Of a DNA stretch of 64,000 nt, positions 46,243-55,758 are shown one piece after another. The position numbers and the translations under genes were made by a program. The notes under the pieces were generated by a model. It was not told where the DNA came from. It worked only from the letters and a program-made list of their open reading frames with translations, and ran no database searches. How positions within the stretch are numbered: position 1 is the stretch's first letter; each line of letters opens with the position of its first letter. Location: positions 1 to 64,000 of the forward strand of contig NZ_CP025263.1 of assembly GCF_002843605.1 (NCBI RefSeq), written 5' to 3'. This DNA comes from Pseudomonas sp. S09G 359 (GTDB lineage Bacteria; Pseudomonadota; Gammaproteobacteria; Pseudomonadales; Pseudomonadaceae).

Positions 46243-47060
46243 TGGATAAATATGTCGTATTCGGTAACCCCATCGGCCACAGCAAGTCGCCGTTGATTCA
46301 CCGCATGTTTGCCGAGCAGACCGGTGAGCAATTGGACTACAGCACCTTGCTCGCGCCTTTGGAGGATTTCATCGGCTGTGCCCGTGAGTTTTTCGAGCAC
46401 GGCCGTGGCGCCAACGTCACCGTGCCGTTCAAGGAAGACGCCTACCGCCTGGCCAACACCTTGAGTGAACGCGCGCAACGCGCCGGCGCGGTGAACACCC
46501 TGAGCAAGCTGGCCGACGGCACCTTGCTGGGCGACAACACCGACGGTGCCGGCCTGGTGCGCGACCTGACGGTAAACGCCGGGTTGAGCCTGCAAGGCAA
46601 GCGCATCCTGTTGCTCGGCGCGGGTGGCGCGGTGCGGGGGGCGTTAGAGCCTTTGCTGGCCGAGCGGCCGGCTTCGCTGATCATCGCCAACCGCACCGTG
46701 GAAAAGGCTGAATTGCTCGCCGAGCTGTTCGACGATCTTGGCCCGGTGTCTGCCAGCGGTTTCGACTGGCTGCGTGAGCCGGTGGACGTGATCATCAATG
46801 CCACGTCCGCCAGCCTGTCAGGCGATGTACCGCCGATTGCCGGCAGCCTGATCGAACCGGGCAAGACCTTTTGCTACGACATGATGTACGCCAAGGCACC
46901 CACCGCGTTCTGCCGCTGGGCCACCGAGCAAGGCGCAGCCGTGGCGATGGATGGTTTGGGCATGCTGGTGGAACAGGCGGCGGAAGCGTTCTACCTGTGG
47001 CGCGGCGTACGCCCGGATTCGGCGCCGGTGCTGGCTGAATTACGCCGCCAGTTGGCTTAA
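46242..47060 (+). CDS. aroE: Shikimate dehydrogenase
   Basis: AroE (272 residues) reduces 3-dehydroshikimate with NADPH in the chorismate pathway. The substrate-binding start is [20 protein letters not shown], the catalytic lysine is in [14 protein letters not shown], then [13 protein letters not shown] and the cofactor loop [13 protein letters not shown]. It is followed by a terminator. Confidence 0.97.
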
Positions 47061-47069
47061 CACCGATCT

Positions 47070-47102
47070 AAAGTGGGCAGATTTGAGCTGTGCCCACTTT
47101 TA
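47070..47102. terminator. Terminator between aroE and sulP
   Basis: AAAGTGGGC ... GCCCACTTTTAA: the stem AAAGTGGGCA/TGCCCACTTT has an 11-base loop. It is placed between convergent genes and could serve both. Confidence 0.75.
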
Positions 47103-47109
47103 ACTGCAT

Positions 47110-48678
47110 TCAGTCTTTGAAATGGATGGGGCAGTTGTCGGCCCCTTCCAGTTTTTGCAGTTCTTCAACGACCTGCGGCCTGGCCCGGCGCAACGTTAAA
47201 CTACGCCCCAACCCCCGCAACCGCCGCGCTTCCTGGTGCAGCATCTCCACCCCGGAATAGTCGATAAAGTTGATCTGCTGCGCCTCGATCACCACCCGCT
47301 CGCCCGACAGGCGTTGCAGGCGCACTTGCAGGTAATGGCTGGCGCCGAAAAAGATCGAACCGCCTACCCGCAACACATCTTCGTCACCGTCGCGCCATTG
47401 CTGCACCCGCGGTTGCGACGTGCGCTTGAGGTAGAAAAACAATGAGGCCAACACACCGGCATAGATCGCTGTTTGCAGCTCCAGCAACAAGGTGGCGACG
47501 CAGGTCAGGCCCATCACCACAAACTCGGCGCGGCTGACGCGGAACAACGCGCGAATGCCGCGATGATCCACCAGGCCCCAGCAGATCAGCAGGATGCTGG
47601 CGGCCATGCTCGGGATCGGGATATGCGCGATCAAGGCCGCGCCAAACAGTGCGAACAGTGCCACCCACAGCGCGGAGAACACCCCGGCCAACGGTGAGCA
47701 AGCGCCCGCTTCATAGCTGAGGCCCGAGCGTGTAAACGAACCGGCCGACAAGTAGCCGGAGAAAAATCCGCCGACGATATTGGATAAGCCCTGCGCGCGG
47801 ACTTCCTGGTTGGCGTCGAGCAATTGTTGCGAACGCGCCGACAGCGAGCGCGCAATCGACAGGCTGGTGACCAGCCCCAGCATGCCCACCGCCACGGCGC
47901 TGGGCAGCAGGCGCAGAATCATGTCCAGGTCCATCGGCAACGGGCTGAACGGCGGCAGTTTGCCGATAAACGAACTGACCAGCGCCACATGCCCGAACAT
48001 CCCAGGCCACACCCACGCCGCCAGGCTGCCCAGGGCCAGCGCGATCAGCAGCGTCGGCCAGCGCGGCACCAGGTACTTGAGCGCTGCGCCCACCAGCAAG
48101 GTACCCAGGCCCAGGGCCAGTGACGCATGGTCCCACTCGCCGCTGTGGTGGATCAGTGCCAGCAGGCTATTGATCGCCGTGGCCTGGCTGGGCAAGTCCA
48201 GCCCCAACAGGTTGGGCAGTTGCCCCAGGGCAATCACCACGGCAGCGCCCAGGGTAAAGCCGAGTACCACCGAGTGGGAGACAAAATTCACCAGCGCGCC
48301 GAAGCGCAGCATGCCGAGCAGCCACTGGAATACCCCGGCGAGGCAGGTCAGCAGCAGGATCAGGGTGATGTAGTCCTGTGATCCCGGTACGGCCAGCGGG
48401 CTGACGCTGGCGTAGAGAACAATCGAAATTGCCGCCGTGGGGCCGCAGATCAAGTGCCAGGACGAGCCCCAGAGGCAGGCGATCAGTACCGGGATGATGG
48501 CGGCGTACAAGCCGTACTCCGGTGGGAGACCGGCGATCAGCGCGTAGGCAATCGACTGCGGCAGGGCGAGCACGGCGCCGCTGAGGCCGACGATCGCGTC
48601 CCGCCCGACGCTGGCGCGGGTTTGGCGTGGGAGCCAGGCGAGGAAGGGGAAGAGTGATTGGCGTGTTGGCCGGGGCAT
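47110..48678 (-). CDS. SulP-family anion (sulfate-type) permease
   Basis: Inner-membrane transporter of 522 residues with about 10-12 hydrophobic helices. The SulP signature is SGAVLALPQSIAYALIAGLP followed by EYGLYAAIIPVLIACLWGSS. A cytoplasmic STAS domain lies at the C-terminus (about 420-515, VIEAQQINFIDYSGVEMLHQ). The neighbours are choline-binding and choline-sulfatase genes, so choline-O-sulfate or sulfate is a plausible substrate; the family also moves bicarbonate and dicarboxylates. A REPIN separates it from choX. Confidence 0.88.
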   Translation of the reverse strand: MPRPTRQSLFPFLAWLPRQTRASVGRDAIVGLSGAVLALPQSIAYALIAGLPPEYGLYAAIIPVLIACLWGSSWHLICGPTAAISIVLYASVSPLAVPGSQDYITLILLLTCLAGVFQWLLGMLRFGALVNFVSHSVVLGFTLGAAVVIALGQLPNLLGLDLPSQATAINSLLALIHHSGEWDHASLALGLGTLLVGAALKYLVPRWPTLLIALALGSLAAWVWPGMFGHVALVSSFIGKLPPFSPLPMDLDMILRLLPSAVAVGMLGLVTSLSIARSLSARSQQLLDANQEVRAQGLSNIVGGFFSGYLSAGSFTRSGLSYEAGACSPLAGVFSALWVALFALFGAALIAHIPIPSMAASILLICWGLVDHRGIRALFRVSRAEFVVMGLTCVATLLLELQTAIYAGVLASLFFYLKRTSQPRVQQWRDGDEDVLRVGGSIFFGASHYLQVRLQRLSGERVVIEAQQINFIDYSGVEMLHQEARRLRGLGRSLTLRRARPQVVEELQKLEGADNCPIHFKD

Positions 48679-48730
48679 CTCAGACTCGGTTAAAAAGGGT
48701 TAGCTCAGAGTATCAGCACACATAGATCCC

Positions 48731-48819
48731 TGTGGGAGGGGGCTAGCCCCCGATGGGGTCCTGTCAGCTATACAGGGGTTGGCTGACACACCGCAATCGG
48801 GGGCAAGCCCCCTCCCACA
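48731..48819. repeat. REPIN between sulP and choX
   Basis: TGTGGGAGGGGGCTAGCCCC at 48731 and its near reverse complement ending CCTCCCACA at 48819. The left arm has CTAGCCCCC where the family usually has CTTGCCCCC. Confidence 0.88.
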
Positions 48820-48837
48820 TTGGGATTGTGTTGGGCT

Positions 48838-49752
48838 TTAGAGCTTGGCTTTTACTGCGGCCAACGCATCCTGGCCATCAACGGTTTTCACACCCTCCAA
48901 CCACTTATCCAACACCGCCGGGTTCGCCTTGATCCAGGCCTTTGCCGCATCGGCATTGCTGACCTTGTTGTTGGCCACCTCAGCCATGATGCTGTTCTCC
49001 ATCTCCTGGGTAAAACTCAGGTTGGTCAGCAGTTTCCCGACATTCGGGCAAGCCTGTGCATAGCCTTTGCGGGTCAAGGTATACACGCTGCCGGTGTCAC
49101 CAAAATACTTTTCGCCACCCTTGAGGTAATGCATTTTCAGCTGCACGTTCATCGGGTGTGGCGTCCAGCCCAGGAAGGTGACGAATTTCTGCTTCTTCAC
49201 CGCCCGCGACACTTCGGCGAGCATCGCCTGTTCACTCGACTCCACCAGCTTCCACTGGCCGAGGTCGAAGTCATTCTTCTTGATGATCTCCTGCAACGAA
49301 ATGTTCGCCGGCGCACCGGAGCCGATGCCGTAGATCTTCTTGTCGAACTTGTCGGCAAACTTGTTCAGGTCGGCAAAGTCATGCACGCCCGCGTCCCACA
49401 CGTAGTCCGGCACGGCGAGGGTGAACTCGGTGCCGTCGAGGTTCTTGGCCAGTTGCACAACATCGCCATTGGCCACGAACTTGTCGTAGAAGCCCTGCTG
49501 CGCCGGCATCCAGTTGCCCAGGAACACATCCACCTGGCCATCCTTCAGCCCGCCAAACGTGATGGGCACCGCCAGGGTGTCGACCTTGGGTTTGTAGCCC
49601 ATGCCCGTCAGCAAAAAGCCGGTGATGGCATTGGTTGCGGCAATGTCGCTCCAGCCCGGATCGGCCATTTTCACCGTGTTACAACTGGCGTCCGCATACA
49701 CGTTGGCGCTGCCCAGCACCAACATGCCCAACACTACGGTTAACTTTTGCAT
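48838..49752 (-). CDS. choX: Choline ABC transporter substrate-binding protein
   Basis: Periplasmic binding protein (304 residues) of the glycine betaine/choline (OpuAC) type. Signal peptide MQKLTVVLGMLVLGSANVYA. The mature part has KMADPGWSDIAATNAITGFL and VDVFLGNWMPAQQGFYDKFV, as in choline-specific ChoX proteins, and a conserved FLGWTPHPMNVQLKM. No permease or ATPase gene lies nearby, so it must use transporter parts encoded elsewhere. It starts 15 bases after betC ends, in the same transcript. Confidence 0.9.
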   Translation of the reverse strand: MQKLTVVLGMLVLGSANVYADASCNTVKMADPGWSDIAATNAITGFLLTGMGYKPKVDTLAVPITFGGLKDGQVDVFLGNWMPAQQGFYDKFVANGDVVQLAKNLDGTEFTLAVPDYVWDAGVHDFADLNKFADKFDKKIYGIGSGAPANISLQEIIKKNDFDLGQWKLVESSEQAMLAEVSRAVKKQKFVTFLGWTPHPMNVQLKMHYLKGGEKYFGDTGSVYTLTRKGYAQACPNVGKLLTNLSFTQEMENSIMAEVANNKVSNADAAKAWIKANPAVLDKWLEGVKTVDGQDALAAVKAKL

Positions 49753-49767
49753 GGCCTTCCCTCAGTT

Positions 49768-51282
49768 TTATTGGTTTTGGCAGGGTTGTGGATAACGTGC
49801 CTTGCGCTCCAGGTCGTCGAGGTCGATATGGTTGCGCATGTATTGCTGACTGGCGTCCACCAGCGGCTGGTGATCCCAGCTCTTCAGCTTGCCTTCGGTC
49901 AGTGCTTCAAACACCAGACGGCGGCGGCGTTGGCTGGCGAGCACCTGTTGGTGGATCGCCGGGATGTCCCATTTGGCCCGCGCCTCGTCCAGGAAGGCCG
50001 CAAACAGTGCCCGATACTGCGGCGACTGGCTGAGTTCTTCCTGCTCCCGTGGGTCGTTGTGAACATCGAACAGCAGACAAGGGTCGTCTTCGCTGTAGAT
50101 GAATTTGTAGGCGCCTCGGCGAATCATCATCAACGGGCTGATGGTGCCTTCGGCCATGTACTCGCCAAACACTTCGTCGTGCCCGCCCTGCCCTTGCAAG
50201 TGCGGGACCAGTGACCGGCCGTCCAGCGGCAGGCGCGGGTCCAGCTCACCGCCGGCCAGTGCCACCAGGGTCGGCAACAGGTCGGCAGTGGACACGGCTT
50301 TGCTCACGCGGCCCGCGGCAAACTGCCCCGGCGCACTGACCAGCAGCGGCACGCGGGCGGCCATTTCAAACCAGTGCATTTTGTACCAGAGGCCCCGTTC
50401 GCCGAGCATGTCGCCATGGTCGCCGGAGAAAATGATGATCGTGTCGTCAGCCAGGCCAGTGTCTTCCAGGGTCTGCAGGAGCTTGCCGACATTGCTGTCG
50501 ATGTAGCTGCACGCGCCAAAGTAGGCGCGGCGCGCATCGCGGATCTTGTCCACAGGCAGCGGTTTATCCCACAGGTCATAGACCTTGAGGAGGCGCTGGG
50601 AATGCGGGTCGAGGTCGGCCTGGGCCGGCGTTGTAGGCAATGGGATGTCGTTGTCGTCGTACAGATCCCAGAACGGCTTGGGAATGGTGTACGGGTCGTG
50701 TGGGTGGGTCATCGACACCGTGAGGCAGAACGGCTGGTCGCCGTCTTCGCGGATGTGGTCGAACAGGTATTGCTGGGCCTTGAACACCACTTCCTCGTCG
50801 AAATCCAGCTGGTTGGTGCGCACGCACGGGCCGGCCTGCAGCACCGAAGACATATTGTGGTACCAGGTGGGGCGCACGTCCGGCTCGTCCCAGTTCACGG
50901 CCCAGCCGTAGTCGGCGGGGTAGATGTCGCTGGTCAGGCGTTCTTCGTAGCCGTGCAGTTGGTCGGGGCCACAGAAGTGCATCTTGCCCGACAGCGCGGT
51001 GCGGTAGCCGAGGCGACGCAGGTAGTGGGCATAGGTCGGTACATCGGCGGGGAAATCTGCCGCGTTGTCGTAGGCGCCGATCTTGCTCGGCAACTGGCCG
51101 CTTACCAGGGTAAAGCGCGAGGGCGCGCACAGCGGGCTGTTGCAATACGCGGCGTCGAACACCACGCCCTGTGCGGCGAGGCGGCTCAAGTTCGGCAATT
51201 TGATCGGGGAAGGTCCGTAGAACGGCAGCATCGGCGCGGCCATTTGATCGGCCATGATGAAAAGAATGTTCTTGCGCTTCAT
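49768..51282 (-). CDS. betC: Choline-sulfatase
   Basis: BetC (504 residues) splits choline-O-sulfate into choline and sulfate; choline then feeds glycine-betaine synthesis. The N-terminus KRKNILFIMADQMAAPMLPF carries metal ligands. The formylglycine motif is NSPLCAPSRFTLVSGQLPSK, where C-x-P-S-R is matured to formylglycine, and IIIFSGDHGDMLGERGLWYK supplies further ligands. A choline-sulfatase-type C-terminal domain follows. The next gene is the choline-binding protein, and a LysR regulator is divergent upstream. Confidence 0.94.
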   Translation of the reverse strand: MKRKNILFIMADQMAAPMLPFYGPSPIKLPNLSRLAAQGVVFDAAYCNSPLCAPSRFTLVSGQLPSKIGAYDNAADFPADVPTYAHYLRRLGYRTALSGKMHFCGPDQLHGYEERLTSDIYPADYGWAVNWDEPDVRPTWYHNMSSVLQAGPCVRTNQLDFDEEVVFKAQQYLFDHIREDGDQPFCLTVSMTHPHDPYTIPKPFWDLYDDNDIPLPTTPAQADLDPHSQRLLKVYDLWDKPLPVDKIRDARRAYFGACSYIDSNVGKLLQTLEDTGLADDTIIIFSGDHGDMLGERGLWYKMHWFEMAARVPLLVSAPGQFAAGRVSKAVSTADLLPTLVALAGGELDPRLPLDGRSLVPHLQGQGGHDEVFGEYMAEGTISPLMMIRRGAYKFIYSEDDPCLLFDVHNDPREQEELSQSPQYRALFAAFLDEARAKWDIPAIHQQVLASQRRRRLVFEALTEGKLKSWDHQPLVDASQQYMRNHIDLDDLERKARYPQPCQNQ

Positions 51283-51385
51283 GATCTATCGGCATTCCAT
51301 AGGCGGTGTTTATGCGAATGAGCATGCAGCCCATGGAAAATGGGGTAAAGCCCATGAAAAGCAATGTCTAGGATAAGCACAGCTT

Positions 51386-52336
51386 ATGTATGAAGCCCTC
51401 GGTGACCTGTCCCTCGACCTGCTGCGCGCGTTCGAAGCCGCCGCACGCCACCGCAGTTTTACCGCCGCCGCGATGGAGCTGGGCACCACCCAGCCGGCCA
51501 TCAGCCAGCAGATCAAGCGCCTCGAAGAACAGTTAGTGATCCGACTGTTTGATCGCATCTACCGGGGCATTGAGCTGACCGACGCTGGCGCCCTGCTGTT
51601 CGAGCACGTGCAAGGCGGCTTGCAGGCCATCAACCAGGGCCTGAGTGCGATCACCCAGCAGGACCAGCATGAAGTGCTGCAAGTGGCCACCGACTTCGCT
51701 TTCGCCGCCTATTGGCTGATGCCGCGCCTGCATCGCTTCCACCAGGCCAACCCGCAAGTGGACGTGAGCCTGGTGACCAGCGAGCGCAACCACGCCACCT
51801 TGCGCAGTGACATCGACGTGGCGGTGCTGTTTGGCGATGGCCGGTTCAAACAGGGCGACAGCCTGTGGTTGTTCAACGAAGAAGTGTTCCCGGTGTGCAG
51901 CCCGCAGTGGCTGAAGACCCAAGCCACGCCGCTGACTGTACAAAATTTGCACGATTACCCGCTGCTGCACCTGCGCCAGGAAAACAACAGCCAGTGGTTC
52001 GACTGGAGCGGGGTATTTCGCGAGCTGGGCATCAGCACCGCGCCCACCCCCGGCCAACTGCGCTTCGACAATTACACCCTGCTGATCCAGGCGGCGATTG
52101 CCGGCCAGGGCGTGGCCATCGGCTGGCGTCATTTGGTGGATAACCTGCTGGAGCAGAACTGGCTGTGCCGGCCGATCAGCGACACGGTGATCTCGCGCTT
52201 CGGCTATTACGTGGTGCAGCCCCAACGCAAACGTCGGGGGCAGTTGGTGGAGCGGTTTGTGGACTGGCTGGTGGCGGAACAGGCCAGCAGCGCGCAATCA
52301 CTGACCGGGCTGGCCCTGCCTTCGATTGCGGTCTAG
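51386..52336 (+). CDS. LysR-type regulator of choline-sulfate utilisation
   Basis: LysR-family regulator (316 residues). The N-terminal winged helix is LDLLRAFEAAARHRSFTAAA followed by ELGTTQPAISQQIKRLEEQL; the periplasmic-binding-like effector domain spans about 90-300. It is transcribed divergently from betC across about 100 bases, the classic arrangement for control of the neighbouring operon. Regulation of betC-choX by choline-O-sulfate or choline is inferred from position. Confidence 0.88.
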   Translation: MYEALGDLSLDLLRAFEAAARHRSFTAAAMELGTTQPAISQQIKRLEEQLVIRLFDRIYRGIELTDAGALLFEHVQGGLQAINQGLSAITQQDQHEVLQVATDFAFAAYWLMPRLHRFHQANPQVDVSLVTSERNHATLRSDIDVAVLFGDGRFKQGDSLWLFNEEVFPVCSPQWLKTQATPLTVQNLHDYPLLHLRQENNSQWFDWSGVFRELGISTAPTPGQLRFDNYTLLIQAAIAGQGVAIGWRHLVDNLLEQNWLCRPISDTVISRFGYYVVQPQRKRRGQLVERFVDWLVAEQASSAQSLTGLALPSIAV

Positions 52337-52367
52337 GATTTGGCGCATATTTGATCCGGAGTTCGTC

Positions 52368-52697
52368 ATGCAACGCATCAAGGGCTACCACGCCCACATC
52401 TACTTTGACGCCAGCACCCTCGACCAGGCGCGCACCTTATGCGAAGACGCCGCCAAACTCTTCCCGCTGCGTATGGGCCGCGTGCACGAACGGCCGGTGG
52501 GGCCGCATCCGGACTGGAGCTGCCAGTTGGCGTTCGATGCCGAATATATCGGGGTGGTGCTGCCGTGGCTGGTGATCCATCGCAATGGGCTGGTGGTGTT
52601 CCTGCACCCCAATACCGGCGATGACCTCAAGGATCACACCGACTACGCCATTTGGATGGGCGCGATGCGTGAGCTGAATTTGTCTGTGTTTTCTTAA
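52368..52697 (+). CDS. DOPA 4,5-dioxygenase family protein
   Basis: Small protein (109 residues from ATG 52368, MQRIKGYHAHIYFDASTLDQ). HAHIYFD near the start, RVHERPVGPHPDWSCQLAF in the middle and FLHPNTGDDLKDHTDYAIWM near the end contain the conserved histidines of the DOPA 4,5-dioxygenase (PF08883-type) family. The native bacterial substrate is unknown. It starts 31 bases after the LysR gene and could be co-transcribed with it. Confidence 0.85.
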   Translation: MQRIKGYHAHIYFDASTLDQARTLCEDAAKLFPLRMGRVHERPVGPHPDWSCQLAFDAEYIGVVLPWLVIHRNGLVVFLHPNTGDDLKDHTDYAIWMGAMRELNLSVFS

Positions 52698-52700
52698 ATC

Positions 52701-52721
52701 CAATCCCTAAATATGGGATTG
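52701..52721. promoter_or_regulatory. Inverted repeat before the dgo operon
   Basis: CAATCCC (52701-52707) and GGGATTG (52715-52721) are separated by TAAATAT, directly after the dioxygenase-family stop codon and 72 bases before dgoK. It could be a weak terminator of the upstream gene or an operator for the dgo promoter. The AT-rich ATATTTATATATTGAG follows. Confidence 0.45.
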
Positions 52722-52793
52722 ATATTTATATATTGAGACTTCCTAAGGCATAGGTTTATATTCGCTGCATCCGCTCAGAACTCAGGTGAAGCG

Positions 52794-53759
52794 ATGCAGG
52801 CGCAATTGATCGCGCTCGATTGGGGGACCAGCTCCCTTCGTGCTTATAAACTCGGCTCGGCCGGCGTGGTGCTGGAACAGCGCGCGCTGGCCACTGGCAT
52901 CATGCACCTGCCCAGCGAGCCCCGGGACATCGCCGGTGTGCGCTGCAGCGATGGCTTCGAGTTGGCGTTCGATGCGGCGTGCGGCGACTGGCTCGACGCC
53001 CAACCCGACTTGCCGGTGATCGCCTGCGGCATGGTCGGCAGCGCCCAGGGCTGGAGCGAAGCGGCCTACCGCAATACCCCCGTCGACGTCGCCAGCCTGG
53101 GCCAGGCACTGCATAGCCTATGCAGCCAGCGGGGTGTGACGGTGCACATCGTGCCCGGCGTGATCGAGCAGGTCGGGTTGCCCAATGTGATGCGCGGCGA
53201 AGAAACCCAGGTGCTCGGCGTGCTGCAAAGCCTGCCGGCCACCGATAACGTGTTGATCGGCCTGCCCGGCAGCCATTCCAAATGGGTCGAGGTGGTCGAA
53301 GGCCGCATCACGCATTTCGACACCTTCATGACAGGCGAGGTGTTTGCGGTGCTGAGCAAGCACAGCATCCTGGGGCGCACCCAAAAAGCCTCTGCAGAGT
53401 TCCAGGCCGACGCGTTTGATCGCGGCGTGCGCGTGGCGCTATCGCAAGACGGCCAGCGCGGCGTGCTGTCGACGCTGTTCAGCGCGCGCACCCTGGGCCT
53501 CACCGCCGAACTGGCCGCCGAGCAACAGCCTGATTACCTGTCCGGCCTGCTTATCGGCCATGAACTCGCCGGCCTACCGGAGCACGCCAAGCAGCAGCCG
53601 ATCATCCTGGTCGGCGCCGCTGCCCTCTGCGCCCGCTACCAACGCGCCCTCGCCCTGTGCGGTTTTGCCCACGTCAGCCTGGCGCAGGAAGCCACCGAGC
53701 GCGGCCTGTGGCAACTGGCGGTCGCGGCCGGGCTCACTCAACCAGTAACGGAGGCCTGA
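52794..53759 (+). CDS. dgoK: 2-dehydro-3-deoxygalactonokinase
   Basis: DgoK (321 residues) phosphorylates 2-keto-3-deoxygalactonate in the De Ley-Doudoroff pathway. The N-terminal ATP-binding motif is LIALDWGTSSLRAYKL, with GLPGSHSKWVEVVEGRITHF and TGEVFAVLSKHSILG in the core. One base separates it from dgoA. Confidence 0.93.
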   Translation: MQAQLIALDWGTSSLRAYKLGSAGVVLEQRALATGIMHLPSEPRDIAGVRCSDGFELAFDAACGDWLDAQPDLPVIACGMVGSAQGWSEAAYRNTPVDVASLGQALHSLCSQRGVTVHIVPGVIEQVGLPNVMRGEETQVLGVLQSLPATDNVLIGLPGSHSKWVEVVEGRITHFDTFMTGEVFAVLSKHSILGRTQKASAEFQADAFDRGVRVALSQDGQRGVLSTLFSARTLGLTAELAAEQQPDYLSGLLIGHELAGLPEHAKQQPIILVGAAALCARYQRALALCGFAHVSLAQEATERGLWQLAVAAGLTQPVTEA

Positions 53760-53760
53760 C

Positions 53761-54381
53761 ATGCTCAAGCAAGCACTCGCACACAACGGTTTAATCGCAA
53801 TCCTGCGTGGCGTAACCCCGGGCGAAGCCCAGGCGGTTGGTCAAGTTTTGTACGACGCCGGGTTTCGCGTAATCGAAGTACCACTGAATTCGCCGGACCC
53901 TTACACCAGCATCCGCACCCTGCGCGACAGCCTGCCAGCCGATTGCCTGATCGGCGCCGGCACGGTGTTGACGCCGGAGCAGGTCGAGCAGGTCAAAGCG
54001 GCGGGCGGCCAGGTGATCGTCATGCCTCACAGCGATGCCAAGGTCTTGCGCGCGGCGAAGGCGGCCGGCTTGTACCTGTCGCCGGGGGTGGCCACACCCA
54101 CCGAAGCGTTCGCCGCCTTGGCTGAAGGGGCTGACGTGTTGAAGCTGTTTCCGGCCGAGCAAATGGGCCCTTCAGTGATCAAGGCGTGGCTGGCGGTATT
54201 GCCGGCGGGCACCTTGCTGCTGCCGGTGGGCGGCATTACCCCGGACAACATGCAGGTGTTTATCGACGCTGGCGCCAAGGGGTTCGGGCTGGGGTCCGGG
54301 TTGTTCAAACCGGGCATGACGGTGGATCAGGTCGCGAGCCGCGCCCAGGCGTATGTCGGCGCCTGGAAAGCCCTGAGCTGA
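53761..54381 (+). CDS. dgoA: 2-dehydro-3-deoxy-6-phosphogalactonate aldolase
   Basis: KDPGal aldolase (206 residues) that splits the kinase product into pyruvate and glyceraldehyde-3-phosphate. Class I aldolase signatures: GLIAILRGVTPGEAQAVGQV, VIEVPLNSPDPYTSIRTL, the Schiff-base lysine in VLKLFPAEQMGPSVIKAW, and LLPVGGITPDNM. The threonine/serine pattern of NSPDP favours the galactose over the gluconate form. It lies in the dgoK-dgoA-dgoD operon. Confidence 0.92.
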   Translation: MLKQALAHNGLIAILRGVTPGEAQAVGQVLYDAGFRVIEVPLNSPDPYTSIRTLRDSLPADCLIGAGTVLTPEQVEQVKAAGGQVIVMPHSDAKVLRAAKAAGLYLSPGVATPTEAFAALAEGADVLKLFPAEQMGPSVIKAWLAVLPAGTLLLPVGGITPDNMQVFIDAGAKGFGLGSGLFKPGMTVDQVASRAQAYVGAWKALS

Positions 54382-54429
54382 TATCAAGTTCCGCGCCCAT
54401 GGGCGCCGCATCTATAAGAGAGATAACAG

Positions 54430-55578
54430 ATGAAAATCACCAAACTGACGACCTTTATCGTCCCGCCGCGCTGGTGCTTCCTCAAGGTCGAAACCGACCA
54501 GGGCGTGACCGGCTGGGGTGAGCCCGTGGTCGAGGGCCGCGCCCATACCGTGGCCGCTGCCGTTGAAGAACTGTCCGACTACCTGATCGGCAAAGACCCA
54601 CGCAACATCGAAGACATCTGGACCGTGCTCTATCGCGGGGGCTTCTACCGTGGCGGCGCCGTGCACATGAGCGCCCTTGCCGGCATCGACCAGGCGCTGT
54701 GGGACATCAAGGGCAAGGCCCTCGGCGTGTCCGTCAGCGACCTGCTCGGCGGCCAGGTGCGTGACAAGATCCGTGTGTATTCGTGGATCGGCGGCGACCG
54801 CCCGGCCGACACTGCCCGCGCCGCCAAAGAGGCCGTGGCCCGTGGCTTCACTGCCGTGAAAATGAACGGTACCGAAGAATTGCAGTTTGTCGACAGCTTC
54901 GAAAAAGTCGACCTGGCCCTGGCCAACGTTGCCGCCGTGCGTGATGCGGTCGGGCCGAACGTCGGCATCGGCGTGGACTTCCATGGCCGGGTGCACAAGC
55001 CCATGGCCAAGGTGCTGATGAAAGAGTTGGACCCGTACAAACTGATGTTTATCGAAGAGCCGGTGCTCAGCGAAAACTACGAAGCCCTCAAGGAGCTGGC
55101 GCCGCTGACCAGCACCCCGATTGCCCTGGGCGAGCGCCTGTTTTCGCGGTGGGACTTCAAGCGCGTGCTCAGCGAAGGGTATGTCGACATCATCCAGCCG
55201 GATGCTTCCCACGCCGGCGGCATCACCGAAACCCGCAAGATCGCCAACATGGCCGAAGCCTACGACGTGGCCCTGGCCCTGCACTGTCCGCTGGGCCCGA
55301 TCGCCTTGGCAGCTTGCCTGCAATTGGACGCGGTTTGTTACAACGCGTTTATCCAGGAGCAGAGCCTGGGCATTCACTACAACGAGAGCAACGACTTGCT
55401 CGATTACGTGCGCGACCCGGGCGTGTTCGACTATGACCAGGGCTTCGTGAAGATCCCCAACGGGCCGGGCCTGGGCATCGAGATCAACGAGGAATACGTG
55501 ATCGAACGCGCGGCCATCGGCCACCGCTGGCGTAACCCGATCTGGCGCCATGCCGACGGCAGCTTTGCCGAGTGGTGA
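54430..55578 (+). CDS. dgoD: D-galactonate dehydratase
   Basis: Enolase-superfamily dehydratase (382 residues) converting D-galactonate to 2-keto-3-deoxygalactonate. The start [20 protein letters not shown] is typical of DgoD. The metal-binding and catalytic region runs through [36 protein letters not shown] and [13 protein letters not shown], with the histidine base in [18 protein letters not shown]. Preceded by the kinase and aldolase, followed by a REPIN and the transporter. Confidence 0.94.
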   Translation: MKITKLTTFIVPPRWCFLKVETDQGVTGWGEPVVEGRAHTVAAAVEELSDYLIGKDPRNIEDIWTVLYRGGFYRGGAVHMSALAGIDQALWDIKGKALGVSVSDLLGGQVRDKIRVYSWIGGDRPADTARAAKEAVARGFTAVKMNGTEELQFVDSFEKVDLALANVAAVRDAVGPNVGIGVDFHGRVHKPMAKVLMKELDPYKLMFIEEPVLSENYEALKELAPLTSTPIALGERLFSRWDFKRVLSEGYVDIIQPDASHAGGITETRKIANMAEAYDVALALHCPLGPIALAACLQLDAVCYNAFIQEQSLGIHYNESNDLLDYVRDPGVFDYDQGFVKIPNGPGLGIEINEEYVIERAAIGHRWRNPIWRHADGSFAEW

Positions 55579-55604
55579 TTTCTAGCTGAAGAAATAGGGT
55601 TAAA

Positions 55605-55700
55605 AAATGTGGGAGGGGGCTTGCCCCCGATAGCGGTAAACCAGCCGCCGAAGATGCGGACTGACACTCTGCCATCGGGGGCAAGCCCCCTCCCACATTT
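55605..55700. repeat. REPIN between dgoD and the transporter gene
   Basis: AAATGTGGGAGGGGGCTTGC at 55605 and its reverse complement ending TCCCACATTT at 55700. It sits in the 180-base gap inside the dgo gene cluster, where it could influence transcript processing and lower transporter expression. Confidence 0.9.
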
Positions 55701-55758
55701 GATCCCGGTTTCTTCAGCAAGATTTGTCCTCAATAAACATAACAAGAGGCACCCCCCC

